Positions 1 to 11,788 of a stretch of DNA of 64,000 bases are shown here, piece after piece. Made by a program: the position numbers and the translations under genes. Source of the stretch: Plenodomus lindquistii (Eukaryota; Ascomycota; Dothideomycetes; Pleosporales; Leptosphaeriaceae); the NCBI GenBank assembly GCA_025504975.1, contig JANUWI010000006.1, positions 1,364,001-1,428,000 on the forward strand, written 5' to 3'. Position 1 is the stretch's first letter. Every line of letters starts with the position of its first letter. The notes under the pieces are model-generated. The model did not search any database, was not told where the DNA came from, and saw nothing but the letters and a program-made list of their open reading frames with translations.

Positions 1-694
1 CAAGGTGGAAGAGAATTCGTATAGGTCACAAGAGCATAACTACCGTGATATATGGAGTTTGCAGTCAACGCGTACGGCACAGGTGTAGGTTCATAGTCGC
101 GCATAAAAGATAAGTGCAGCCGCAAGAATCTTTGAATGATCCGTAAGGCTGGTATGATGCTAACGCAGACCCTGCATGCCGATAATCAACGTCACCTCGC
201 CCCGAGCTGTTTCCCATACTGAGCCCTGCGACTTCTGTATCTGCCATTCCTTATCAACAACTTCTCCAAACATGGCGACTGCCCTTCTATAGGAGACAGA
301 CCCGGAGCACAGAAGCCACATGGCCTCACTTTCTCCAACCGCGATATCTCTTCTTTACCCACAGCTATGCAGATGTAAGCCTGAATAGCTTCCAATCTTG
401 TGCACTGCATACATGCTTCTTGGCAGGCGTACCAAGCACAACATGTCGCATTCACCTCCGCAAACTCCAACATGCTCAATATGACTACTCAAAAACGTAG
501 TGAGGTTACTATATCAAATTTTTGCGATGAAACTGGCTAGACCCCCCCTCACCGCCGCAGTGAAGGTACAACTCGTCTCTCACCCTCCGTTTAGCGTCCT
601 CCAGTACAGTATATAGTTGCGGCGCCGTCTTCTCACATATTTGACTCTGTCTTCAAGCAAACTCTGCGTCTTGCGCTCTCCACCCGCAGCAAGT
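1..694. other. Left flank without a supported gene
   Basis: Only short overlapping open frames without domain character are present. The last roughly 100 bases, which are pyrimidine-rich, probably hold the promoter and 5' leader of the BTB-like gene that starts at 695. Confidence 0.5.
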
Positions 695-2233
695 ATGGCT
701 CCCAACATATCCCAGGCGCTTCCTCATGGCAAGGTCCCAAGGAGCGTGCCGATGACCAACATGCCTCCACCACCGCCTCGTAGTCAGAGTCTCAATCAGA
801 ACGCCCAGAACAACGCGCCTCAGCAGGACAACTTTCTCTCCATGTCCGTCGATGCGAGCTCTGCCTCTGGGCAGCTGACAGCGACTTGGCTGACCACACT
901 TCATAGGATGCAAGGTCCAGCCGTCAAGGTGGTCGTCGGCCAAGGTCTCGCAGCGACGTCCTACACCCTCCCCATCGCCCTACTCAGCGCCCACTCCCTC
1001 GCTTTCCAGGGAGATATCGCTCGTCTTATGAGTGCTGACGGTGGAATGACTAGTGCGAACAAGAAGCGTAAGCTCGAGCCCGCCACGCTTGACGATGAGA
1101 CTGCCAAAGATGCGGCGCGCACAGCTGAAGGCATCGAGCAAGCTGATGAGATGGTAATTCAATACCCCGATGTGGATCCCGTCATCTTCGGTCTCTTCCT
1201 CCAATTCATCTTCCAAGGCTCCTACCCCGTCACCGTAGACGTACACCCACCCGTCAAGCATGTGCCGCGCAAAAACCCAACCATGAGACCCGACACGCTT
1301 CACGGCCACGCCGAAACTCAGGTCAGACAGCCGCCTGTTATTCCACACCACCCGCACCTTCCTCCATCCTTCCGTGCATGGTTACTCGGCGGCCGCCTCT
1401 GCGCCCCCACCTTCATGAACCAAGCTACCGACAACATCTACCACGGCATCGGTCCACGCTTCCCGCTCACGCCCGGAATTGTCCAATTTGTCTGGCAAAC
1501 CACACGACCGACGCCTTCCTGTGCTCTACGCAGGCTAGTCCTGGGGTTTCTGGTGCAGTTCTGGCACGCGGGGTACGAGCATGTGCTTGCGAGGATTGGA
1601 TATGATGGCGCATGGGCACAGGTGTTTGATGCGTTTCCTGATATTAGGATGCATCTGTTGTTCACCAAGGGAGAGAGGGCGTTGGAGGTGCAGGGGTACT
1701 ATGTGCACCTCAGTCCGCCGGCGGTGAGGGCTGGTGATGGCAATAGTGCTCAGGGTGGTAATCAGAGGGTCAAGAAGCCTGTACGTGCTGGTTCGGCTGG
1801 ACAAGGTGGCGATACTGGAGTGACAGGACATGACGTTGCTCTCGCTCAGGTTGCAACTGTGGGTCCTAACATAGCTTCTGACAAGACCGTCTCCAAAGGC
1901 ACGACTCCTGCCGCCCAATCCCCCGGCGCTACGACTCCCACTACCAGCTCAGCCGACAGTGCGACTCCCGCCACCAAGACTAAGTCTATTTCCCCAACCC
2001 CTGCAGCTCCCTCCATCAGCGAGGAAACCAACAAGTCCAAGGACATCACCACGATCAAGAAAGAAGACAGCGAGGCCATGGACGTCGACGCTCAAGAGAA
2101 AGACACTGGTGAGACAATGGACGTCGACCCCGCCGAGACGGAGAAAGCTCAGGACAAGAAAGCTGCAAAGAATGTAGATGAGCAGGGTGCTGCGGCAGCG
2201 ACCGAAGAAGGCGTGAACAAGGTCGATGAATAG
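695..2233 (+). CDS. BTB/POZ-like nuclear protein, hypothetical
   Basis: Single exon, 512 residues. I start it at the ATG at 695, which has A at -3; the open frame runs further upstream only from a TTG codon. A proline-rich N-terminus is followed by a segment resembling a fungal BTB/POZ fold: a beta-rich stretch with VKVVVGQG near residue 75, LLSAHSLAFQGD near 95-106, and the helix-like VIFGLFLQFIFQGSYP near 163-178. A basic KKRKLE nuclear-localisation-like motif lies in between. The tail from about residue 350 is low-complexity, rich in Ala, Ser, Thr and Lys/Glu, and contains two EAMDVD/ETMDVD-type repeats. Fungal BTB proteins of this type usually take part in protein-protein contacts in the nucleus; the substrate or partner is unknown. 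The gene converges on the next one. The BTB call is by eye and moderate. Confidence 0.7.
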   Translation: MAPNISQALPHGKVPRSVPMTNMPPPPPRSQSLNQNAQNNAPQQDNFLSMSVDASSASGQLTATWLTTLHRMQGPAVKVVVGQGLAATSYTLPIALLSAHSLAFQGDIARLMSADGGMTSANKKRKLEPATLDDETAKDAARTAEGIEQADEMVIQYPDVDPVIFGLFLQFIFQGSYPVTVDVHPPVKHVPRKNPTMRPDTLHGHAETQVRQPPVIPHHPHLPPSFRAWLLGGRLCAPTFMNQATDNIYHGIGPRFPLTPGIVQFVWQTTRPTPSCALRRLVLGFLVQFWHAGYEHVLARIGYDGAWAQVFDAFPDIRMHLLFTKGERALEVQGYYVHLSPPAVRAGDGNSAQGGNQRVKKPVRAGSAGQGGDTGVTGHDVALAQVATVGPNIASDKTVSKGTTPAAQSPGATTPTTSSADSATPATKTKSISPTPAAPSISEETNKSKDITTIKKEDSEAMDVDAQEKDTGETMDVDPAETEKAQDKKAAKNVDEQGAAAATEEGVNKVDE

Positions 2234-2949
2234 GCGGATGGAGGGGCAGGCAATGGCGTGCCTTACGCGGTTTGGAGCGACGTCGGCTTTTTGGACATTA
2301 GAAAGGAATTTCTGAGTATTGGCTTGGTGTGGTTTTGGATATTCTTGGGTAGGAGTGGAGATATGAGAGTTTTCGGGACAAGGTAGTCAAGCCTGAGCAG
2401 AGCACCTTACTGTGTAGTTCCGGTGAATACATACATATCTTGATGCAAGAAGAAGACGTTTCTGACGCTTGACTGTTGTGGGCTTCTGATGATCAATGAA
2501 AAGGTGGCTAACGAACTGAAGGTAAGCTGAGAGAGACTAGATGCTCAGGGTGCGTTGATATAAACGTCTGGTATTCAGCATCATTCGTGCGCGACTTGAA
2601 TGCACCTTTATTGAGATGCGACGAGTCTCCTATCTTGTCCGTCAAACCATCAAAAACGCCGTGGGTATAGTACAAAAAAAAAAGCGCAAATGCGCCTTGC
2701 AATGACAACGCATCGTCGGTGTGTCGATGCTGGCAACATGCATCTTCGTCAACCGTGTTCCACTCTCCGCGCTCAAATCTTCGTGCTTCAATCGCGCACC
2801 ATCCACGTTTAATCCTCAGTCTTGCTCAACCCCCCGTATTGTCCATCTCCCACTCCATCTTCACCTTTCCCAGACAGCCGCCTCATCTGCCAGTCCTCTC
2901 AGGACTTCGTTCCATGACCCAAAAGCTCTCAAGACATACACCTCCACCC
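2234..2949. other. Convergent intergenic region
   Basis: This lies between two convergent genes and should hold both 3' UTRs. No coding or structural signal stands out apart from a short A run near 2672-2682. Confidence 0.5.
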
Positions 2950-5138
2950 TCAATGCATCCGACTAGCAATCGCCCTCTTCTCCCACTCAACCTGCATCTC
3001 CACCGCACACACCGCACATACAGCGACATGGCAAATCGGAATCTCGCACTCCCAAAGCTCTTCCCTAACATCCTCGCCGCAGCGACCGCAGCAAACTGGG
3101 ACATGAACGTGCTGCTTGACACCCAACGGCGTATAAAGATACGGTCGGACTTCCAGAGTATTGATGCCAACCTCATCCGGGACCTGTCTGAGATCAATAG
3201 GGCGGAATATATGGCCGTTCTGGAGACACTGGTGTCGTGAGGATGTGCGTGGTGGGTGAGGAGAAACGGGGTCGTCTTTTGGAAAGGGGGCAGGGGGGAT
3301 TTCCTGGTCGGCGAGGACATCTGGGTCGATGCGTTCCGAGAGGGGACGTTGGTTGTTGCGGTCGTATTTCTTGACCCAGGTTTGGACTAGCTGTTGGGAT
3401 TCGCTGCGGGGCATCTTGGGCTTGGATTCTTTGGTCAGGCGGTTGTAGCTGGTGTTGCGCTGGTGGGTGGGGCTGACGGGCTGGGGGGATGTTAGTGCGG
3501 TGCGTGGTGGAGGGGAAGCGATGGGCTTACCATGGTGTTCTCGAAGCGCTGCTGGCGGGGAGGAGCGATGTCCTTGACGTCTTTGTTTCGCTTGGTGATG
3601 TAGACTTCCTTGACGTGTCCGGTTCCGACGATGATTGGCATGGCTTGTGCCTTACATACGCATGGCTCCTCGTCGAGGTCGATGCTGCTGCTGATCGAGA
3701 TCAGATCATCGTCATCACTATCGCTGTCTTCAGGCTCATCGGTGGCGGCCTCGGGATGTTCACGCGCGTGGGACTGCTGTTTGGCGGCCTCGAACTCGCG
3801 CTTGAACTCGTTGTGCGACTTCCTCAGTGCGGCCACATCGTCGTCCAGCTCAATCTTAGCAGCCTGGCGCCTACCGATGTTTACTTCTTGATAGATCAGA
3901 TCCTCCTCAGCTTCATCAAGAAGGCGGTCTTCGTAGCGCTGCAGAGGACTGCGCCAACGTGGAGGTACTGGCTGCTTGCCTTTGAGGCGACTTAGATCAA
4001 CCTTGGAGCCTGGGTGCGTCATGTAGTCTTCTTCATCGTCCTTGTCTTCTGGTGATACATCGCCCGCTTCCAATGAATATGGCCCGAAAGCGCTTAGCGC
4101 CGACTCCGTCTGTGATCGTGGCAAGAACGATGCGCTGCGAGGGGGATATACGGTTGGTGCTTCGTATTCTGAGATGACGTCGAGCTCGGTGTTGGATTCG
4201 CCGTGACGGTATGCAGTGTGCAGGGCGTCGTGTGACATCTCTGTGATGGGTGCCATGGTATCAAGCGGCTTGGAGCCTTTCTTGCGGCGGCGGCGCGGCT
4301 GCCGAGGATTGATGCGAGGAGCTACGGGAAGGCTTTGTGGGCGGAGGGCGGAACGGCTGTCAAGACTGAGCTGAGAAGTGTTGGTTTGCGAAGCCCACAT
4401 GACGGCCGCGTTGTACTCTTCTTCTCGCGGGGACTTGACTTCATCTTCTTCGTCGGTATGCTTTGCATGTCGGCCTCGAGGGTCCAGCATTTTGAGAGCC
4501 TTCTTGTTACTTGCCCAGAACGATGACTTCTTTGGCGGATCAGGGTCGACATCTTCCTCCTTGAACTTGGTGGGCCTAGTGTTTGCGACCTGATTACTCG
4601 TTAGCGACGGCGAGAAGCCATGTGAAGGCGACGTTGACTTTACATGTTCTGCAAGGTTATCAAAGATATTTGCGCCAGTGCGGGCGTGACCAGACTCAAC
4701 ACCAAGCAACTGCTGCGCCTTGGAAGGTGTCATGGGAGGGAGAGGTGAGGAGGACTCCATGTCAGAGGGATTTTCAGACCGCTCGTTGTCCTTTGTCGTC
4801 TTCAACGGAAAGAGGCCAAACCTCTTCTTGCCGAGTATTGTCGCAGTAGGCGGAGTCGCAGCTTGTTCGTGAGAAGGAAGGCTATCGGAGCTAAGAGGTA
4901 AGGTGAAGGCTGTAGTGCCGTACAACACCTCGGGCGGTGTTGCAGTCCGCATGGCCTCGTAGCGTGCGCCAACTGTTGGAGTGACTAATGGCCACTCAAC
5001 AGCTGTACTTGCTGCAGTTTGCATTTCTGCGCTGGGGTCTGGATGTGGCAGGTCCGACTGGCGAGTGAGGCGCCGCCTCTGGCCACCCTTGAAGATAGCC
5101 GGACGCCGGGATTTGTTGGCGTCGTTTGACTTCGCCAT
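2950..5138 (-). CDS. Large acidic protein with Cys-rich C-terminus, unknown function
   Basis: Two exons, 5138..3531 and 3480..2950, give 712 residues. The 50-base intron has a GTAAGC donor after an ATG codon, a CTAAC branch and a CCCCAG acceptor, and is phase 0. The protein opens MAKSNDANKSRR, is charged and probably disordered over most of its length (Ser/Pro/Asp/Glu-rich, with an acidic SDSDDDD run near residue 475), and ends in a cysteine-rich module with CCGRCGED and CHVAVCAVCAVE. That spacing suggests a metal-binding knuckle rather than disulfides, since there is no signal peptide. I do not recognise the family. Ascomycete proteins of this kind are usually only called hypothetical. It is downstream of and co-oriented with the ROG1-type lipase gene. 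Confidence 0.75.
3481..3530 (-). other. Intron of the Cys-rich protein gene
   Basis: On the minus strand it begins GTAAGC, has CTAAC 10-15 bases before the end and ends CAG. Removing it joins the two open frames in phase 0, which is why I treat both as one gene. Confidence 0.85.
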
Positions 5139-5868
5139 TCCTGCTACCGTTAGCCAATGGTTCAGGCAGAATATGAGAGGTTAGTAGGTGTGTGCAGCTG
5201 CAAGCTGCGACGGACGGCGGATGAACAATTTGTGAAGAGAGACGGCGAGGTGGAGCTTGGATATATGTGCTTGTCGAGTCACCAGCGGCAAACGGAAGGC
5301 ACAACCAAACGCAGAAGGAGCGACAAGGTGAACGCGGATCGGGAGCCAAAATACGCGGTGAAGCCGATTTGTGATACAAGTAAGAATGTCCTCCAGATCA
5401 GCTGTTCCTTCGTTGGTGACATGCACTAAAGATGAATCTCGGACTGAATCAAACGTGGCTCGTAGCAAGCATGTGAACCACATTGAATAGGTCCAAGGCA
5501 GGCACTGTTTGCTGACATGACTGTTTGTGATGAAAAAAGAATAGAGACGATGCTGAACACAGGTAGAATCTAGTAAGTTCTACGACAGGACCTGGGTATA
5601 CTGAACATTGCAAGCGAGACATACATACCGTGATGCGCCAACAATACATCGTTCCATGGGCAACATTACAATTCTTGTGCTGAAGATACAGGGTATCCAA
5701 TGCAAGTACCGAACCTACTACGACCTATACGCTCACTTACACCCACGCCAGTATATCGTGGTTGCTCTATAAGGTCGGCGCTACGAACAAAACAGACATC
5801 ATTAAAATTGGGTGTTCCTCTTCAAATGCCCTGCAATCTCAGTCTCGTTCTCCATCCCAAGATGCTAC
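5139..5868. other. Intergenic region between two minus-strand genes
   Basis: It should contain the promoter of the Cys-rich protein gene (right next to 5139) and the 3' UTR of the lipase gene (next to 5868). No additional gene is supported. Confidence 0.5.
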
Positions 5869-8800
5869 TCAGCCACTGGCATCCTCTCCAATTTTAGCCA
5901 GCTTGGCAACTTGCTCACTTACTCCAGTGCTCCCACTTCTTGCACGCTGAGCTTTGGGCGAGCTTGGTGATAGACCTACCTCGCTCAGGTTGCCGGTCGG
6001 TGATGCAGGTGGGCTTGCTGTCAACATTCCTGACATTAATCCCTGACCTAAGTATGTGCCACCCATAGGCTGTATGGAATCTGGCTCACGAGTGGCCGAC
6101 TTGTTTGACTTGCTGCTAGGACTCGCGCCTATACCTCTGTGGACATCGATAGGCGCGGCGCCATGTAAGAAGTCCGAGATCTCGGCGTCGCTTGTACCTT
6201 TGGTTGTGGGATCCGGCGTACGTGGGGGGCCAGTAGGTGAGTATAAGGGCGGGCTCTTAGCAGCCTTGGGGTTGTTGAGTTGCAAAAACTTCTGGAAGGT
6301 AGTTCGATCGTCAATGTCCTCGTCTTCGTCACTAGTGCCTTCAGAGTAGATGTGGTCCCAGTCAACGGAGCTGATACTGCGCGCTGAGTCGCCAGTGTCC
6401 ATTCGCTTTGGGATTTTGAGGCTGGGGGACTTGAGAGGTGCAAGCTCATCGGCTACCTCACGCATCTCGCTTGGGCTACGCTCGACAGGAGGCTTGATGT
6501 CTTCCTGACCCTTGACGTGCTCGCCGTTCTCCTTCACGGGTACTTCAACGCCAGCTGCGCGATCAACAGCTGGTTCGTCTTCGTCGCGCGTTTGAGCGGA
6601 GTAGGTGTCGGCGAAATGTGTGTCGCACAGATGCTTGATCACAGGCCAACCGTAGGCATTCGCAAACATGCGACGAACGATGATGTTGTTATGCGCGTCC
6701 GGTTCCAGACGTACTAAAACCTTACGCCAGGAGAGATCCTTGTGGTAGGCGCGAGCGATCTTCTCTTCGACACGCATTCCACCTTCAACACTTGCAGTGG
6801 ATGCTTGAGAATTTGTGCTCTCCCCCGAGACAGACCGTCCACCCGCCTTTTTCTTAGCAGGAGGTGGAGGGATGTCTTCTGGATGATAAACTCGGTCGTG
6901 GAAGATAGTGCGCGCACGAGTTGAAGGGTCGTTAATCCACGATGCCGGTGGCACGGGCGGATTGATGAGGTCGCCCGCAGACTCAAAAATCGTTGTCTTT
7001 GGAGGTGCACGCGCGCTCTTGGAGCTGTTGGTAGCTACAGAGTCGCCGCGGGTGGCTTGTGGTCGCTTATTCTGCTGAGTATCTTGCGCAGTTGACGCCT
7101 CAGCTTCAGTCTGGGCGACAGCTTCGTCCTCACCATCCTGAAAAATTGTTTGGCTGCGTGTGAACATCTTCTTGTCCCTTGCCGTATGTTTGCCTGTGGG
7201 ACGAATGTAGCTCCATAGCTGCATCAGAGTGTTTTGAGGTTGAAAGTACGCATCATCTTCCTCCTCGCCGTCTGGTGCCTTTTTGCGCCCGTCGATGAAT
7301 TGGTGCGCGGAAGGCTCTGCTGCAGTTCGTGTCTGCGTTTCATCGTCTTGGTTTGTGAGATCCTCGCTCGGTAGGGGTACGGTCGTGTCATTGCCGTTGT
7401 ATGTTGGAGATTCCGTGCCCGATCCAGCATCGTCTGAGAAGCCGATCCTAGACGGATTCGGAGATGAGTTTTGGCCTGTGATTTGCCCAAAACCCCATAC
7501 AGCCACAGTACCAATGAGACCATTCTCTCGCCGCGCCTTCTCTACCCGACCAAGACCTCGCCAGTCGAGGAAGAGCAGACAACTAGTGCGCAGAGGTACA
7601 ATGCCATCGTTGACTACATTGGAATAGAGCGTCCGATTACGGAACATGCGAAGAACTACGTGTGCTGGACCGGTGGGCAAAATGCGCAAGAGCGGCTTGG
7701 CTCCTGGATCGTCGTGGCTCTGATGTTGTGAAGAGTGGCCACCAAATCCATTGACCATGGCGTTCCACCCGCTTTTGGCCAATGTAGGAGCCTTCCAGGT
7801 CAACCCCAAGTCCTGCCCAGTTCGACCGACCAGGCCGAAGTCTAGGGCAAACTTGACATACATTGGGTTCTCGTTGCTAAGGCCCAGGAACGGGGATGCC
7901 ATGGCAATAAAGTTGATCGGCTTGATTTTCTCGAAGAAGGTTGGAGAATGCTTGTGGATGTAAGCAATAGCATATGTTTGAACCAGACCTCCGAGGGAGT
8001 GGCCTATGAAGCTGATGCTAGTGAACTTGTATGCGCGCTTTGGCGGTTGCTGGGAAGGGGGATGTCCTAGTACCGAACTTCCGTGATGTGCAGGTATACC
8101 CTCATCAGGCTTGTCCTTTGACGGAGAGAATGTGTTTGACAGCTTCTGGCCCATAGATTTCTTGATGGGCAGAAAAGGTTGGTCGGGATACGTAGTATAC
8201 AAGACGTATTTCGCTAGACGTTTGCCCAAGTACTGTATCCCGCGCTCCGTACGAATGACGTTGCCATCGAAGCCTCGAACAATGACTTCCTCCTCGTCGT
8301 CATCTTCCTCATCCTCGTTGTCAGAGATACCATCTTGACCACCTGAAAGCGGGGCCGTCGAGGCATCCTTTTTTTCGTTGCGCTTCTTTGACCCTCGTTC
8401 CTCTTGCCGTCGTCTTCTGCGACCTTCCCGTGCCTGCCTTGCAGTCGCGTCAATCGACTCTTTGAGATACAACATGTCTGCACCCAGATTACTGTGCAGA
8501 CCATGCGTCACCAGTACTAGGTGAATATTCTGTTGCTTCTTCTTGGTATGCGATTGATGTGACTCGTTCGACTTTGATCGACCATGCTTGGGTCCATCCT
8601 GCCATTGCGGTAATTCGGGCTTGTTCCACAGGCTCGATGTATCGTCCACGACCAATTTCACCGCTTTCGAGTAGACGCCTTTTGTGTGGGCAGGGTGGGC
8701 TGAGTGGCTTTCCTTGTTCTGTTGGTGGTCCTTGACTTTGCCTGGAACACCATGGCTGTTCCCAGTGACTGCGGTGAATCCTAGATCTAGAGACCGCTCG

Positions 8801-9494
8801 TCGCGTGCCACCAGTAACTCGTAATGTACAGAGGCTGAGTTGGAGAAGATGATTTGCGAGGCAATCTCTATGATCCAGGTGGCGCTCTTGGGTGTCCCAT
8901 CCTCATTCCTTGCGTCTTCGCCTCTTATGTGCTCCGGCACCGTCAGCCGAGTGTTCCAGTACCCGCCTGCCTTGAGATTGGGCTCGAATTCTGGATTGCC
9001 ATAGATCTTGGAGTTGTCTTCCTTCTTGTTCGGGTTGAAAGTCGAAGGGTATGCGGAGACGTGCACTGTGTAGGGTCCGTGGAGGTATGCGGCGCGCAGT
9101 GGGATGGCGGAGGTGTTGCGGATGCGAACATGGAGATTGGCAGGAGGCGGTAGTATCCGATCTTCAGAGGGCGTGTATGTGACGGTGTATCTACAGAGTA
9201 TTAGTATTACTCCTCTCCTCCTGTGTCTTTACATATAGCGTGGTGTCATGCGACGCCAGAAGATGATAGACTTGATTAGCACCCTCCTCGGGCGCGTGCA
9301 GACACGGCTTACCTCACGACCTCACCCACTTTGACGGCGCCCGTCTGGTGCAGCAGCAGCATTTTGCGCGCACGACGTTGCTCTGCTTCCCGCTCCTTGC
9401 GCGACACAGTACAGGTGAAATACGAGTGTTCAGCGCGCGGGCGGCCGTCGTCGGGGATTTGGGCGAGGGAGTAGGTGCGAGGCGTGAGCAGCAT
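5869..9494 (-). CDS. ROG1-type DUF676 serine esterase/lipase
   Basis: Two exons, 9494..9313 and 9190..5869, give 1167 residues. The phase-2 intron of 122 bases has a GTAAGC donor, a TACTAAT branch and a TAG acceptor. The start at 9494 is preceded directly by an in-frame TAA. The N-terminal 110 residues (GEVVRYTVTYTPSEDR; NTSAIPLRAAYLHGPYTVHV) match the conserved leader of this fungal family. The alpha/beta-hydrolase part starts at IHLVLVTHGLHSN and carries the nucleophile elbow FIGHSLGGLV near residue 455. The long C-terminal third is Ser/Pro/Glu-rich and low-complexity. Members such as yeast Rog1 are monoacylglycerol lipases acting in the cytosol or at lipid droplets. Catalytic Ser is visible; the acid and His of the triad are not assigned with certainty (VVNDGIVPLRT is a likely Asp-containing strand). 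Confidence 0.9.
9191..9312 (-). other. Intron of the ROG1-type lipase gene
   Basis: It has a GTAAGC donor, a consensus TACTAAT branch about 10 bases before the TAG acceptor, and phase 2. The join restores the family-typical GEVVRYTVTYTP stretch. Confidence 0.85.
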
Positions 9495-10771
9495 TTAGCG
9501 GACCTAGCGGAGAGCAAAGGGGCCAATAAGCGGAGACGACGGCAAAAGCGTCATATGTCATCGGTTAGGTGTGGTGTTGATCGAGCGGCTTACAACGGAG
9601 CCGCGAGGCATTGCAGGTCGCGCCTGGAGATATACGCTGCCAATACTCGGCTTGGTCACGCTGCGCCATCTGCGACATGGAGTTGGCAATCTTGTGCGCG
9701 TGGCGTGGCACCTCATGAGACGGCGAGGGAACACCATTCTGAGACAGCTTGTATAACTTGGACATCTATCTACGCGACTTGTTAGTGCAAGAGATAGCAG
9801 AGCACAAGAGTCCCACCCGTCCAGCATGGGGCAAGCCCTCCAAGACGCTATACCTAGGTGCGCTGGGTATGCGATGAGGTTCATGCGTTCCGTCGGAGCC
9901 CACCTCAGCCGGCTCCGACCTCACTTCACTCTTCCACCTCACGTGCGCATCCCACTCACACAAGCGTGACATGCCCTTTCCGCCAGGTGCCGTCGGCTAA
10001 GCCAGAACTATACAGAATCGCAAACTTGGTAAGCTGATCATGTCTTCCATGAGGCTAGTGCCTGCAGTTTGACTTGCGGCACCCCTCGTAGCCCACATAC
10101 ACGAGGGTGTTGACCTTCGAAGTAGCGTATGGCTACAGTCAACATGCTTCAACCCATCTAGACGACTACGGTCGACCCACCAATTCAAATGACACCAGAA
10201 TAGTAGAGCGTGCCAAGCTTCGATGGAGAAAACGACATCTTGTGCCGTTTCTTGGCGCATCAGGTATACCGTCACTACTCACTGCCTCCTCGTCCTTTGT
10301 ATTCACGGGTCTCATTGCATGCTCAATCGCCAATATATCATGTAATTTTCATTCATCCTCATACTGCATTCTAGCCACGTACTCAACTAGGCTCATACTG
10401 GATGCTAGCTAGCTACATGCTGATCAAAAGACGCCACTGTCCAGTTTCTAGCTTCCAGTCCTTCGCACGACTCGTGACCTGTCTGTTTCTTGTCCTCTGC
10501 GCCTACTCAGGTGCACCATCAGTGCCAGGCGATCCACCGCCCTAGGAGTTACCGCCACCGCGACTGTTGTGCCCACGACCTCGACCACGCATAGTGCTCG
10601 GTGAGCCGAAGCTCTCACGTCCTTGAAGAGATGAGTCAACCAAGTCAAATGACATGATGATCATAGTGTGTGGCAAGTGTCGATGGAGAAAATGATATCG
10701 TCTGTCTTCCCTTACCGCAGCAGGTATCCAGCCACGGCTTCTTGTTGTTTTCTATCCTCTATATCGATGAC
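9495..10771. other. Intergenic region with decayed gene copy
   Basis: Left of 9972 there are only short minus-strand frames; one of 66 residues at 9565-9765 is flanked by splice-like signals and could be a 5' exon, but it does not join the lipase gene in frame. From about 10199 to 10660 the sequence resembles, in diverged form, the 3' part of the neighbouring gene and lies directly downstream of it (see findings). Confidence 0.45.
10199..10660 (-). pseudogene. Degenerate duplicate of the 3' part of the neighbouring gene
   Basis: Several blocks recur in the same order and orientation as at 10661-11000. The 13-mer CGATGGAGAAAA.G with its flank, CAGGTAT.C, TTGCATGCTCA/TCGCATGCTCA, GGCGATCCACCGCC versus GACGATCCAGCGCC, and GAGCCGAAGCTCTC all appear in both. 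Between the blocks the copy has indels and stop codons, so it cannot encode the same tail. I infer an old tandem duplication followed by decay. An alignment would settle how far it extends. Confidence 0.45.
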
Positions 10772-11788
10772 TCACATCGCATGCTCAGTCCTTGATACAA
10801 TCTGCAATGTTGATGCATCTTCGTCTATAGGAGTTTGGCCACATACGGACTCTAAGTCACACCACGGCCCCGTTCCCGTTTCCAGTCGTTTCCTCTGGCC
10901 GTACTTGGACGCACTACCAGCACCAGACGATCCAGCGCCAGACGACTTGCCTCGCCTTGAGTTTGGAGAGCCGAAGCTCTCGTGCCCATCAGCAGTGAAT
11001 GGAAGGCGTTCTGAGCTACGGCCAGTCGGAGAAGAGAGGGAGCCTCCAGAGCCACGCCCACGTGATCCTCCCGATCTCTGACCGGCCGGGGAAAGGGAGG
11101 TCTGCTCTTGACGAAACGGAGTCCTTGGACCAGCCACTGGACTCGACAGATGACCGTTGGGAGAGTTCCTCGATGAGTAAAGGCCTGCTAGAATCTTATC
11201 AGAAAGGATTGCGATTGGAAATGAAGAGCTTACTTACCGCTGCTGATTGGGGAGCTGCGAGTGAAGCCGACGTCGAAGATGCGATCTCCAGAGTTCTCGT
11301 ACTCTTCGTCCGCGTCTGTCACCTAGTCAGCTCTCCTCGATTTCCGATAAAATGCAGCAGTTCTTACCCTCCGCCAAGTCCTCACCACCAACATCTTCGT
11401 GCCTCTCAACTCTGGCCCACTCCTCGGCCACCACCTCCCACATTTGCTCTGCAAACGCCTCGTACAGTCTCGGTCCCCGGCCGCCCTTGTACTTGAAGGA
11501 CACCTTGCGTCGGGTCGCAGCATCGTACACGTCGTAGCCCGTTTCCAGGTCCATAACTGCCTCCTTCATGTTGCACCTCACCCATTTGATCGCCTCTGTC
11601 CGGCGGTGAACAACCCAGTGGCGAGAGTGAGTTCGGTCGCTACCAATGACCCAGGCAGCCTTCTCGAATGAAGAACCGTCGCCGTCTGGATAGGTGCCTG
11701 CGACGTTGTGGCCTGGGAGGTGCTTGTTTGGGTCGCTGCCGCTGGGAGGTGGGGGAGGGGGAGGCGCGGATCCAGTTGCAGTCGACAT
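10772..11788 (-). CDS. Hypothetical three-exon protein
   Basis: Exons 11788..11368, 11315..11238 and 11184..10772 give 303 residues. Both introns are phase 1: the first has a GTAAGA donor and GACAG end, the second a GTAAGT donor and TAGCAG end. The protein opens with a proline run (PPPPPPP), then has a folded-looking stretch of about 110 residues (SRHWVVHRRTEAIKWVRC; GYDVYDAATRRKVSFKYKGG; LYEAFAEQMWEVVAEEW). The rest is an Arg/Gly/Ser-rich tail with RGRGSGGS-like sequence. No signal peptide or membrane span is seen. I do not recognise the family. The C-terminal end is uncertain because a further intron near 10810 is possible, and a degenerate copy of this 3' part lies directly downstream. Confidence 0.65.

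Noticed and set aside
9565..9972. Short minus-strand frames (66 and 68 residues) with splice-like signals upstream of the lipase gene
   Set aside because: No combination of the visible donor and acceptor sites joins them in frame to the lipase start, and an in-frame stop precedes the lipase ATG. They may be 5' leader exons or chance, so I did not call a gene.
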